NCBI GenBank assembly: GCA_047967505.1
Contig: CM106538.1
DNA: 64,000 bases
Strand: one strand, 5' to 3'
Source: Dipteris shenzhenensis
Taxonomy: Eukaryota > Polypodiophyta > Polypodiopsida > Gleicheniales
This document shows positions 29,900 to 40,370 of this stretch, piece after piece. A program made the translations under genes and the position numbers. Numbering within the stretch: the first letter of the stretch is position 1; each line of letters opens with the position of its first letter. The notes under the pieces were generated by a model. The model worked only from the letters and a program-made list of their open reading frames with translations. It was not told the origin of the DNA and did not search any database.

Positions 29900-30265
29900 T
29901 CCGTCCGTACGTCCGTACGATCGCCGTACGGACGCTCCTGTTGTGCAGGACTGTAAGCTTCGTCGTCCCCCCGTTACGTTTCTACTTTCCCCATCAGCCT
30001 TTCCGTACGACGTGACATCGTCAGGGTATTCAGCTTTTCCGTACCACCCCGCCTCTTTCCGTATAATCTTGTACATCTTCGTCAGCACTTCTTGTCCGTA
30101 CAAAATCACTGTTGCACGATCCTCCGTACAGAATCCCGTACAACTTTTCCGTACAGTTTCTTTTCGTACAGTGCTCTCCGTGCAGTTTTCCGTACAGTGC
30201 TCTCCGTACAGTTTTCGTACAGCCTACCTGCACAGGCCTTCCGTACAGCCTCTGCCGTACTGTTC
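29900..30265 (+). promoter_or_regulatory. Dense CCGTAC motif cluster in the B5 leader
   Basis: By eye, about 13 CCGTAC and two further CGTAC sites fall within about 365 bp, most followed by A, giving CCGTACAG or CCGTACAA. Many lie in a repeated TTTTCCGTACAGTGCTCTCC context. The best known plant factors reading this core are SBP-box (SPL) proteins, including the copper-response regulators. The cluster lies 60-430 bp upstream of the ORF1 ATG. Confidence 0.6.
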
Positions 30266-30327
30266 TGCACCTTCTCCCGGTGCTTTGTCTTTTCTCCATT
30301 TCTTGCTTGCTTTGCCATACCTCAACC

Positions 30328-32508
30328 ATGGCTTCAGGTTCTGATGCCTGTACATATGCTCGAAAAGATAGACCTGCAAATGCCAAGCGACGTCCTTCTC
30401 TGCCTGCATCTCAGGATGATGAGCTCACTCTGGAAGCTCAATATGTGTTTGATACACTCAAGGATGACTTTCAGCAATCACAACAAGAATGGGGCAAACC
30501 AGTTCCAGAGGTCACATACAAATTGAAATTGCCCTCCCTTGTGAATCCTCTTAGGAAGCTATCTCAAACCGCGGTAATTATTTTCTTTCCAGGAAGAATT
30601 CCAGCTGCCAGTGATGTTGCGCAATGGATCAAGTCTATTCTTGGAGGATGCTTTATAGAGGGTGTATATTTTGCCTCCAGAGGCTTTTATGAGGTGCATT
30701 TATCTGATGCTTTGTGCAAGCAGAAGCTCCTTGAGCTTTCTCCCCTCTTTTATGGGAAGCAGATGGTACATGCCATGCCTTGGTCCCCAAACAAGGATTA
30801 CCAAAGTCTTATACGCCATCATTGTCCTGTATGGGTGGAGGTTGTTAACTTCCCGTACTATATGCATGAAGAATTGTCTGGTCTGGCCGCTTCATTGGGA
30901 CAGGTCATTTGCCCTCCACGCCCCATGGGAAATCGTAACAGATTCTGCATCCTCTGGGACACTGACATACCTACCCCTCCTTCTATTGCAGTGGAAGTTG
31001 AGGGTGTGCAATTGGGGAAAAAGTTTTTTGACTTGAAATGGGGTGTATTTGCAGGCGCTTGCTTTGCTTGCCATAAGTTTGGGCATCTAGCCTCTGAATG
31101 CCCAATAGTTCTGCATCAACCCCCTCCTAATGCCTTGCCACCTCAGACAAGGGAAAAGAATGAGAATTTGCAAGTCAAGCCAGCAACTCGAAATGGAGCA
31201 AAGAATCTTGCTTCAGTCTATGCCTCCCAGACTTCTGCCATGAGGGCCTCTCTATGGGAATCTTTAAGCAAATATCCATGGAGATCTAATGCATTTATCT
31301 GTGGAGATTTTAACAATTCTCCTCTGCTGAGAGATAATACCACTTCACGATCTCATATGCTTTCATCGGAAAGACAGAAATGGGATAGCATGCTTCTCTT
31401 TGTGCAGGCTGAAGATTTATGGCTTCTTCTACAAGGGTCAGTGCCCGGATATACTTTCCATCATAATGCATTTACCACATACTGGGCAAGGCTTGACAGA
31501 TGGTATCTGTTCTTTCCACAACAATATGCAGATTTCAGCCTTCATCTCCTCATAGATTTCTCATTGGGATTGTCAGATCATGCCCCATTATGGTTAAATC
31601 TGCAATTTGGTATGCCACTGGATGATTTGCCGACTCTCTCCAGCAGATTACTGCATGTTAATCAGGCTTATTTTCGACATCAATATTTCCAGCAAATGAT
31701 CAGAGTTGCAATTCATCCCTTGCTTTTGCATGCTCAGGAGGACATGAATTATGCTTGGGACAGCTTTGTCTCTCGTATACAGAATGTCATTAGGGACTAT
31801 GGAAAATGGCACATGGCTACATGGAGGAATGAGGTCAAATGGGCAAAAAGGACAGCACAACAGCTGACTGAATTTTCACATTTAAGGCCTCTTTCTGAAT
31901 CAGAAAATGATTCCCTCTCACAAGCCCGGATTAAACTGACTGACAATGATCAGCGGAAATTGCACAAATGGCAGATTAGAGCAAGAATGAAACCCCTCAT
32001 GGATAAGGGCTGCTCATCAAAAGCCTTCTTCAAGGGCCTGCATGCCACTCGAAAGAAAAACTCATGTCTAAGGGTCAGGAAACTAGATGGATCTTGGATG
32101 CACTCCTTCTCTGATCTCCAAGATGAATGCCAGAATTACTTCCAGACACTGTTCTCTACCCCTGGATCCCCATCAAATCAAATGACTGATGCAAGGACTG
32201 AAATTCTTCAATATGTTACTGGGATAGTGAAAATGGATGATGCTCTATTATTTGACAGACCTTTTACTGACACGGAACTTGAGAATGCATTGTCCCATCT
32301 TGGCAAATACAAGTCCCCTGGCTGGGACGGTCTTACGGTGGAATTTTATATTTCTTTTTGGGATGATTTGAAAGATGTTCTCTTACAAATGATCAATGTT
32401 GCCTGGCAACAAAATCAATTGCCGCACCTCTGGAAGCATGGCATCATCAAACTTGTGCCAAAAAAAATCTTTGTGATCATATGTCAGATTGGAGGCCTAT
32501 TACTTTGA
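30328..32508 (+). pseudogene. LINE-B ORF1 fused in frame to ORF2 endonuclease/RT (B5)
   Basis: From MASGSDACTYARKD the frame runs through a DUF4283-like domain (VIIFFPGRIPAASDVAQW, FIEGVYFASRGFYEVHL, MVHAMPWSPNKDY) and a CCHC knuckle (CFACHKFGHLASEC, near residue 250). It then joins directly to the second half of the endonuclease (NLASVYASQ, AFICGDFNNSP, LSDHAPLWL) and the start of the RT (KSPGWDGLTVEFY). The N-terminal half of the endonuclease and the ORF1 C-terminus are deleted. The open frame of about 726 codons ends just after an A8 run at about 32,460, beyond which RT homology continues in another frame. Confidence 0.85.
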
Positions 32509-34687
32509 TGCCTGTAGTTTACAAACTCATTGCCAAAATGATTGTATATAGGCTTCAAGGGACTCTGAATGCGGGCCTTCATCCTCATCAGTATGGATTT
32601 GTGCCGCGAAGACAAATTCATGACAATATCTCCAATGCATTGACTGCAATTGAATATGCTAAGTACTCGAATCAAGATGTGCTCATATTGCAGGTAGATA
32701 TCTCTAAGGCATTTGATACTGTACAATGGGATTTTATCTCTCAAACCATGACAAAGTTGGGATTTGGTCCCAAGATTGCAAATGCAATTTATTGGCTTTA
32801 TTCTGGCTCTACTTCCCAGTGCATTCTCGGAAGCCATCTATCTCGGTCATGGACATTGGGTAGATCAGTCAGACAGGGCTGCCCCCTTAGTGCTCTTTTC
32901 TATGCCATTGCGACTCATCCCCTCCTGATGTATCTTGATCACCTTACAAGCACAGGACAGATGACTGGTCTTAAAATCCCTGGGGCTGCATCCTTTTTGG
33001 CACAGGCATATGCTGATGATTCCTTTTTTATGCCACAGAACTCTCCTCGGGAAGTCCGCATGCTTATGGCCACATTATCATTGTATGGATAAGCAGCGGG
33101 ATTGCATATCAATTTTGACAAATCCAAATTGCTTCCACTGAAACAATGTGACTGGCATTCTATTCTCTGGCCTGGTCAGATAGTGCATTCCAAAGAGGTT
33201 GTCAGGCATTTGGGATATCCTATAGGATGGCATATCACCAGGAAGCAACAGCTTAAATGGATCTTCCAAAGACTTCAATATAAATTGGACTATTGGAAAA
33301 TTTCTACTTGGCCACTTCATGTTAGGCTCAGAATAGTCCAGTCTATTGTAATGTCTTATGTTCAGTTCTTCTTGCCTTTAATACATTGGTCCTCTAGAGA
33401 TATCTCAGCTTTTATGTCTCAAGCGATGGAGCTGTTATGGAAGACAAAAACTGCTGTGAAAGCATTGAGACTGCTGAAGATGGAAATGGTGTGCTCCCCT
33501 AAGATGCATGGAGGACTTAATGTTCTAAATATCAGATATCATGTACTTGCAAGGAAGGCGACTATGCTCAATGCCTTTTTCCGTCAAAAACAGCCATGGA
33601 CTTGTATGATAGCATCCATGTGTGTCGGACAAATGCTTATGGCCATTGGACTACTGATCATTGGGAGGTTGTCATTGGGAGATTTGTAGGGAAGATTCCT
33701 AGATGCCCTTTCTCTACTGCTCTGATACTGGACTGGAAACAAGTGCTTTCTAAAGTCAAATGGACTCCTGATAATCATTCGGGGACAAACTCAATGCGGA
33801 AAGAAAGTATTCATTGGAGTGCCATCTTTGACACTCCACTTGCTTTACAGGAACCGGTAAGGGCATATAATCTCATGAAATTGGGAATCAGATACATCAA
33901 TGACGTGGTAGATGATCATGGCCATATTTTATCTTTTCCTCAGGCCTCTGCCACTTATGCATTGGGAATGCACCACAGGTTGATATGGAAGAAAATTGCT
34001 GATCTCTTGCATCCTTTCCTTCCTATTCTCCCTGTGGCTGACACAGACAGGCTTATGGATTGGAAATTGTACCCCACTGCTACATGCTCTCGTCCTATTC
34101 CTCTGTCCGTTTTGACCTCCATCAAAGTCTACAAGCTTCTTCAGCCTGCCCCTTGGATTCATCAATATGCTAATACTCTGTGGCATATCAGGCGGCCTCT
34201 TTCATGGTGGCGGAAGAATCTCCGACTAATATGGAGGTGTAAAATGCCTTTGAAACAAAGACTTTTTCTTTGGAGATGCTTGACTGGCACACTGTCAGTG
34301 GGAATCACACTTGCTAAACGTCACATTGCTTCACCCACTTGCCTACGGTGTCACGCTCCTTCAGAGACTGTCCTTCATCTACTTTGGCATTGTCGGAAAA
34401 TTTCAGATCATCTTCGCCTCCGTTTCCCGAGTCACATATTTGGGAAACTCTTTTGGTTATTTGGCAAATTTAGGATGTCATTATCTCAATACTCACTCTT
34501 TTTCTCATGGGTGAGATATTGGGCTCTTTGGACAATTTGGGAAGAACATAATTTGGCATATTTGGGCCGTCAGTTTCAAAAGTCATATGAATCCTTTAGA
34601 GCCTCATTGCGGCAATCTTTATATGATGCCTGCCATGAGGGTGATATACATGCATCTTGCATTGAGCTTTTCTTTTTATGCTTCTGA
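32481..34687 (+). pseudogene. LINE-B ORF2 reverse transcriptase and C-terminal part (B5)
   Basis: RT blocks are well preserved: WRPITLMPVVYKLIAKMI, QYGFVPRRQIHDNI, DISKAFDTVQWDF, SVRQGCPLSALFY and AQAYADDSFF (YADD core). A stop at about 33,092 interrupts the frame within SLYG-AAGLHINFDKSK. After a further shift near 33,620 the frame runs to the zinc-finger end (CLRCHAPSETVLHLLWHC) and FRASLRQSLYDA. The upstream break at an A8 run suggests a one-base slip. The full set of ORF2 landmarks after the endonuclease is present, so this is a recently inactivated copy. Confidence 0.86.
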
Positions 34688-34778
34688 TCTGTGGAATACT
34701 CTCCATCTTGGAGACTTTCCCTCTTGTAAAGTTATGACATTATAAATACACAGCACTGGATTTCACTTTAAAAAAAAA

Positions 34779-35068
34779 GTGTGTGTGTGTTTTCCTTTAT
34801 GGATCTTTATGGTTTTTTCTGATACTCCCTACACCGATCCCTTCAAGATGCACGTGCACAAGGAGATCTTCCTCTGGCCCAATCAAAATCTTTCTTTCAC
34901 TATTTTTAGTTCAGAGTAGAAGTTGCTCCTCTTTGGCGCAGCTTTGAATGTATATTTTTCTTGGCTTTTTCCATCTTCTTCTAGTTTATGAGTAGTAGTT
35001 GTCTCACTTTGGGAGGGCTATGAATGTACATTCTTCTTAATGAAAGATTCTTGACAAGAAAAAAAAAA
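34779..35068 (+). mobile_element. LINE 3'-end fragment with poly-A, bounded by GTGTG
   Basis: After GTGTGTGTGTGT the sequence has no coding content and ends TTAATGAAAGATTCTTGACAAG plus A10, then GTGTGCG. TTAATGAAAGATTC resembles the LINE-D 3' end at 11,670. GGCGCAGCTTTGAATGTA and GGGAGGGCTATGAATGTACA form an internal near-repeat. It is probably a 5'-truncated insertion. Confidence 0.5.
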
Positions 35069-35229
35069 GTGTGCGATAGTGTCTTTCTAAGATTGTCTGT
35101 GTTTTGGTCAAATAGATTATTCTGTTTACTTGTCTTACAATGGAATTTTTTGATCTTGTAATTGCATGTCCCCTCTTTGGGGACTGCTTCTTGTAATATA
35201 AATATACACAGATTTCACCCCAAAAAAAA
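35069..35229 (+). mobile_element. LINE-B 3'-end fragment
   Basis: TTTTTTGATCTTGTAATTGC, TTTGGGGACTGCTTCTTGTA and GATTTCACCCC plus A8 match the tails of B4 and of the fragment at 13,861. It starts at GTGTGCGATAG and ends at A8 followed by GTGTGTGG. Confidence 0.65.
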
Positions 35230-35889
35230 GTGTGTGGTAGTGTGTGGAGAGAGGGATAGGAGAGAAAAGGATCGCTGCTTCCCTGGTCGTCTTTCCATCC
35301 CTCTCTAGGCGTTCTCTAGCCTCTACATCCCCTCGTCAGGGCTCTATCTGAGTCACGCTGCTCTCCTGTACTTCTATCCTTGCTCACGCCTGCTGTACAG
35401 AGCTTGCCTAGGCTTCCTTTCCCTGCGTGCAGGTCTTCTTGCCCTTTGTCTTCAGCCGCGACACCCTCCTTTCTGCTGCTCTCTTTCTGCTGCCCTTTGC
35501 ATTCTGTTTTTGCCCAAGGGGCATGTGAGTGTGGTGTGTGTGTCTGGGCATTTCTGGGTTTTTCATCGCTGGTGTGTGTACGGTTTTGATGCTTTCAGTC
35601 TCTACTAGTTCGCTTGCTCATAGGCTCTGTTTTTCCTTGCTGTTAACACATGTAATTCCTCTCCTTGTACCAACTGTTTATACTCTCTCTTAGCTGCTGC
35701 TCTTTTGCTGTCCATAAACCTTGTCTTTCAAACTCCTTTGCTCTCCCCAAAATCCTGGTTTTCCAACCTCTCTTTGTTGACCCTCAACCCTGGTTTTGCA
35801 AGCTCTCTTTGCTGTCTATATACCCCGGTCTTTCAAGCTCTCTCTGCTTTCTGATTTTCGCTGTGTGTTGGGTTATTTTCCTGGCTGAA

Positions 35890-36770
35890 ATGGATCCAGT
35901 TCAATACAAAAGGGCCAACCTCAAGTGTCATCAAGAGTTGGTTGCAAAAGGTCCGGAACAATGCCTCAATCCTGAGCTGCAGCCTTTTGCAGACACTTTG
36001 CGGAAAGGTTTTTCTGAGATTAATCAAGCATGGATGCCGTTTCTGTTCCGGTCAAGTTTTATATGTTCCAATCATGAGCTTGGCCCAAAAAAGCAGTTGT
36101 TTTTTTCTCTCGGAAGGATGCCTGATGCAGCAAATGTGGGACAATGGTTGAAATATGTCTTGAAGGGTGGGATGTTGCAGGTTCTTATAAGGCTACCAAG
36201 GGATTTTATGAGTTATCATACATGCTCAATACAAGCAAAAGTTTTTGGAGAAATCGATTGGTGCACGTATATGCGTGGATGCCTACTAAGGATTACTAGA
36301 GTGTTATACGGCACAATGCCTATCTTTGTGGAAATGGTAGATTTACCACTATATTGCAAGCCAACTTTGCCGTACTTAGCAGAGGCTTTGAGGAAAGTGG
36401 CTTGTCCCGCATGCTCTTCTAGCAATTCCAGTCATTTTTGTGTGTTGTCCTCCACATGTGGCTTTATAAGTAGATATGCCGGGTATGCCTTCTCAGCAGG
36501 TCTTTTTTAAATTGAAATGGTGCAATTTTACAGGAGCTTGCTTTGAGTGTGGAAAGTTTGGGCACATGCAATCAGAGTGCCCTCAGCTTCTGTAGAAGCA
36601 TCCCCCCACAACTGCAACCCCTAATGATACTTCTTTGCCACGGCCATGTATCATGCAACAAACTCGTGGTTTGGGGACAGCAACCTCACCCAAGGCTAAT
36701 GACAAGAGCAAGGCTAAAATGCCTTCTACAACCTCCAAGACAGGGATAAAATGGCAACTAGGAAGGAAGA
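35890..36770 (+). pseudogene. LINE-B ORF1 (B6), broken
   Basis: The ATG at 35,890 opens MDPVQYKRANLKCHQELV with a DUF4283-like region (FFSLGRMPDAANVGQWLK). A stop falls at 36,510. In the next frame a good CCHC knuckle follows (CFECGKFGHMQSEC, about 36,540-36,585), then a Pro/Thr/Lys-rich tail up to the A3 target site. The N-terminus differs from B1/B4 (MAEYSYE) and B5 (MASGSDA), showing subfamily divergence. Confidence 0.75.
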
Positions 36771-36780
36771 CGCTTGTTCT
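36767..36780. repeat. Target-site duplication, left copy, of LINE-A A3
   Basis: AAGACGCTTGTTCT here and AAGACGCTTATTCT at 37,594-37,607 differ at one base. Confidence 0.8.
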
Positions 36781-37593
36781 TTATTTATTTTCCAAAAAGA
36801 TTACTTCATTAAGTATTAATGAAAACCGCAAGAGCAAGCTCTAATGCGAAAGTACATCATGCCATGCATGAGAAAAAAACCAGCTCAAAATGAGCTAACC
36901 AAAAACCAAGGTGGAGTCTGAAAATGCCACCTCAACCCTAAAGGAGACTCAGAGAAGAAAGGAGATCCCCTCCAAACTCTGAAAAAAGTCTCTCTCCGGG
37001 CTGTAGCTACTCTGGAGGATCCCTGCATGCTCACACAGATGGCCATCAGTGTGTGTATAGTATCAGTCCATATACTGGCCCTAGACTGGGAAGGGTGAAC
37101 CTGGGAACCCTCCATCGCCTCCATACACCTGGCCCTACAAATATGCCAAGCTGCAATGCTAGCCAGAATCTCCCATGATGTGTCTACCGAGACATGAGCA
37201 ACTCTGAAAGGAGTGAAGGGAACATCTTGGAGAGAACATGACTCCACAGAGTGTCATCGTATAATGAAGGCTGAGTCTGAGTCATGTCCCTCGAAAAAAA
37301 CCTTATGGCCAGTAAGAGAGAACCATGCCACTGATCCCCAAGTCATGAACAAGGGTGCTCTATGAAATATGCTAAATATCCTGGCAACACCCTTCCAGAT
37401 TGTCCTCGCATGTCTACACTTGCAAAGGCAGTGCTGAACTGACTCAACTGCTACATGGCATCGAGGACAAGTAGGGTCAACCCAGAACCTGGATCTCCAA
37501 CACAAGTTCACTGCAATTCGTCCATGAATAGAAAGCCAAAAGAAGAGAGTGATCTTTCTATTCCTCTTGAGGGATTTCCAAAGCCTCCTCCAA
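36781..37593 (-). mobile_element. LINE-A copy A3, 5'-truncated (ORF2 C-terminus and 3' UTR)
   Basis: On the minus strand it starts inside FWRRLWKSLKRNRKITLFFW, runs through the zf-RVT end (CPRCHVAVESVQHCLCKC) and WEILASIAAWHICRARC, then the LINE-A 3' UTR and a short A tail. It is about 813 bp and flanked by a 14-bp direct repeat with one mismatch. A single frameshift lies near 37,250. Simple 5' truncation plus duplication is the standard outcome of target-primed reverse transcription. Confidence 0.88.
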
Positions 37594-37607
37594 AAGACGC
37601 TTATTCT
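37594..37607. repeat. Target-site duplication, right copy, of LINE-A A3
   Basis: AAGACGCTTATTCT; see the left copy at 36,767-36,780. Confidence 0.8.
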
Positions 37608-39695
37608 GATTGGCAACAACCTAGAAATTGCTTAAGCCGAGACCTATGGCTAGTAAAAACTAGACGGAGACTGAATCCACTTCTAAGAAGGCTGCTGTAG
37701 CTAACAGTTTCTGGGGTTGGCAGGCTCTGGTCTACAATGATTCGTGCGAATCCTCTATATCTTTCACATATGGCAGCCATTTCACCGAACAATCTTGCCT
37801 CTTCCACACGTATTTCCAATGATGAACAAGGGAATGCTTATGATGGGTATGCTGGCTCACCACATCCCGGTGCAACCATGCAGGTTGAGACTTGAAGTTG
37901 CAGCCCACTCAAATGCTTTTCGTATAATGCTCGGGGCCTCTGTAATATAAATAAGTGAATATTGGCTTGGGATTACATAGTTAATCAAAAGCCACATATT
38001 AAATTTTGCAATAATACAATCGGCACTTTTTTGCAGGCCATGAAGGTTTCTTTGGGGGATTTCATATTCAGCAGTTGCTATGCTGATACATCATGATTTA
38101 CAACCGTTGTTGGAATATAATGACCCACTTTGTCATTAGCTGTTTGTCAGATGCTTTAATTTATGTCTCCCATACATCTGCAGTTCAAGCTAAGGCGTGA
38201 AATCATTTGACCAACTATCCCTAGAGAGGAAATGCTTTCATATGTGGGATTTTAACAATTCCCCTTCCACTAAGGATAGCAGTACTCATCGATCTCACAT
38301 GTTATGGAGAGAACAAGATGTCTGGACACAAACGTCTCATACTTTGCATGCTTGTCGCTTATGGTATACATTTCATCTTAATGCATTCACTCAGTATTGG
38401 GATCGGTTAGATCGATGGTACATGGCAATTTGATGATATAACTTGTGAGATGGGTTTGGATTATACTTTGCATCTATCAGATCACTTTCTGATATATATC
38501 ACTTTGCATTTTGGTCCTCCGGTACATGATGTGCTGTCATTGCCTTGTAGAAGGCTCTTATTGGTTAACAATTCATATCTAAAGCATCATGACTTTACAG
38601 TTATGGTCAATGATCTCATTCGCAGACGTGTTTTGCATGCACCAGCAAATGTCAACTCTTCTTGGGTATGCAGGATTTGATCAAAAGTCATGGCAAATGG
38701 TACCTAGGGTGATCTACGTCAAAAGGTGGCTAATTCAAAGGATCAAAATCAGCAATTAACAACTGCTGCGCAGCAACGTCAACTGTCTCAGGATGAGCAA
38801 TCTATCTTTCAAGCTGCCCTCCATTGTTTGGCTGAGAACGATCAAACCATGTTAACAAAATGGCAGCTACGTTCTCATCGAAAAGGACAAGCTGTTCTTC
38901 TAAGGCTTTTTTTTTAAGCTTGCATACCTCCCAATAGATGCATTCCTTGCATCGGGTGCTGTGTCTGAATGGCTCGTGGACAATGAATAAGCAAGAGCTA
39001 GATGGGATGTCCAGCACTATTATGCTAGTTTGTTTGCAGCCCCTCCTCCTTTACCTATAGAGATTGATGCCAAGGAGGTATTTCTTAGCCATGTTAAACA
39101 AAATATCTCATTAGATGAGGCTCGTGTTTTGGAGTTGCCGAGGAGCATTGTCTAGGTTGGGATGCTCCAAATCCCCAGTCTGGGATGGTCTCACTGTTGA
39201 GGTTTTTGTTGAATTCTAGAATCAATTGAGCACTGTTCTATTGTACACGATTAATGATGCGTGGCTCCCTAGCACTATGCCGTGGAAAAAGGGATTGCTG
39301 TGTTTGATTCCCAAAAAGCCATCATACAAATATTTGTCAAACTAGAGGCCAATCACAGTCACGCCTGTGATATATAAGCTGATTTCTAAAATGTTGGTAT
39401 TGCACATATCACATTACCTGTATACGGGGTTACACCTTGCTCAGTATGGTTTGTGTCCCCACAGACAGATAATGGATAACATTGCAAATGCTTACATTGG
39501 CATTGAATATGCCAAATACATGCAACAAGATGTTTCGATCATGCAAGTGGATATTGAAAAATCATTTGACACTATTAGATGGGATTTTATTGCAGATGTT
39601 ATGCGGCGGTTCAGCTTTGGACCCAAAATGCAAAAGTGGTATACTGGCTTTATGAGGATGGCACAGCCTACCGACGCTCTGCTATCCTCTCAATG
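37608..39695 (+). pseudogene. LINE-B ORF2 (B6), heavily decayed
   Basis: Low-complexity ORF1 tail sequence is followed by endonuclease traces (DFNNSP near 38,250; HLNAFTQYWDRLDRWY near 38,370; LSDHFLIYITLHF near 38,470). RT traces follow (VWDGLTVEVFVEF near 39,180, QYGLCPHRQIMDNIANAY and VDIEKSFDTIRWDF near 39,440-39,595). There are many stops. Homology ends at about 39,695, before the YADD block. Confidence 0.78.
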
Positions 39696-39699
39696 ACTT

Positions 39700-39840
39700 G
39701 CTTTTTGACATACATAAATGTACATCATCTGTGTGTGCATGAATATAGATGTATATGTGTGTGCTTGTGCGTGTGCGTGTGCATGAGTGTGTGAATATAT
39801 ACATACATACATGAATACATTCGTGCATGTATGTATAAAG
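39700..39840 (+). repeat. TG-rich degenerate microsatellite
   Basis: TGTGTG, GTGCGTG and TGTATA runs are interspersed with ATACATACATACAT. It marks the downstream end of recognisable LINE-B sequence. Confidence 0.75.
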
Positions 39841-40370
39841 GCAAGATAACCGCTGCAGTCTTAACCTCATGATAGTCACCCTCAAGATACAAAACCATAA
39901 ACTCCATCATAGAAATTTCCTTGTTTCCAAGGGCAATACAGCAGAAACCCAAACGAGAAACACAGGCTTAACCTTCAAAATTCTCTTAATACTGTTTTGC
40001 AGCCAACCATTGCACCACACTTCTCCCACAATTTTGCTTGAACAAAAACACATATACACCTCAACACACCTGATCTTTCCTTGGGACGTCATTCCTTATC
40101 CATCTTCGACACAAAACATAGAGAGAGGTCGAATCAGAATCAGCTGCAACACTCACCTAACCAAAAAAGGAGAAAAAAAGGTTGAGCAGCAGCACACAAT
40201 TCCAATAGTTCAAAACTAGAAGCCAAAGTGTTTTGATGTTGAAATGAAGAAAGAGCAAGGAATGAATATGAATGTATCTTCAAGGCAGCCAAACGTCTAA
40301 AAATTAAATGCTGAATTTTACCAGCTTTAACAAAATGAATGTCTAGATCCAAGCATCAAAACATACACTC
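39841..40370. other. Unassigned sequence
   Basis: No motif is recognised on either strand. It may be the outer part of the gypsy1 LTR or an older insertion. Confidence 0.3.

Larger units (their letters stand above)
29829..34778 (+). mobile_element. LINE-B copy B5, near-complete with an ORF1/endonuclease fusion
   Basis: A GTAC-rich leader is followed by a long fused ORF from 30,328, then RT and C-terminal ORF2 frames to 34,687 and a 3' UTR. It ends GGATTTCACTTT plus A9-10 at about 34,778. It is the most open LINE-B copy in the window but has at least three frame breaks (about 32,460, 33,092, 33,640). Confidence 0.85.
35230..39695 (+). mobile_element. LINE-B copy B6, decayed, split by LINE-A copy A3
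   Basis: The start GTGTGTGGTAGTGTGTGGAG aligns with the start of B4. A 5' leader to 35,889, ORF1, the A3 insertion (36,781-37,593), and ORF2 follow. The copy breaks off at about 39,695 just after the first half of the RT, in front of a TG-rich tract, so its 3' end is missing. Confidence 0.78.

Noticed and set aside
29687-30109. Minus-strand ORF with long HT repeats
   Set aside because: It is a translation of the (GT)n microsatellite.
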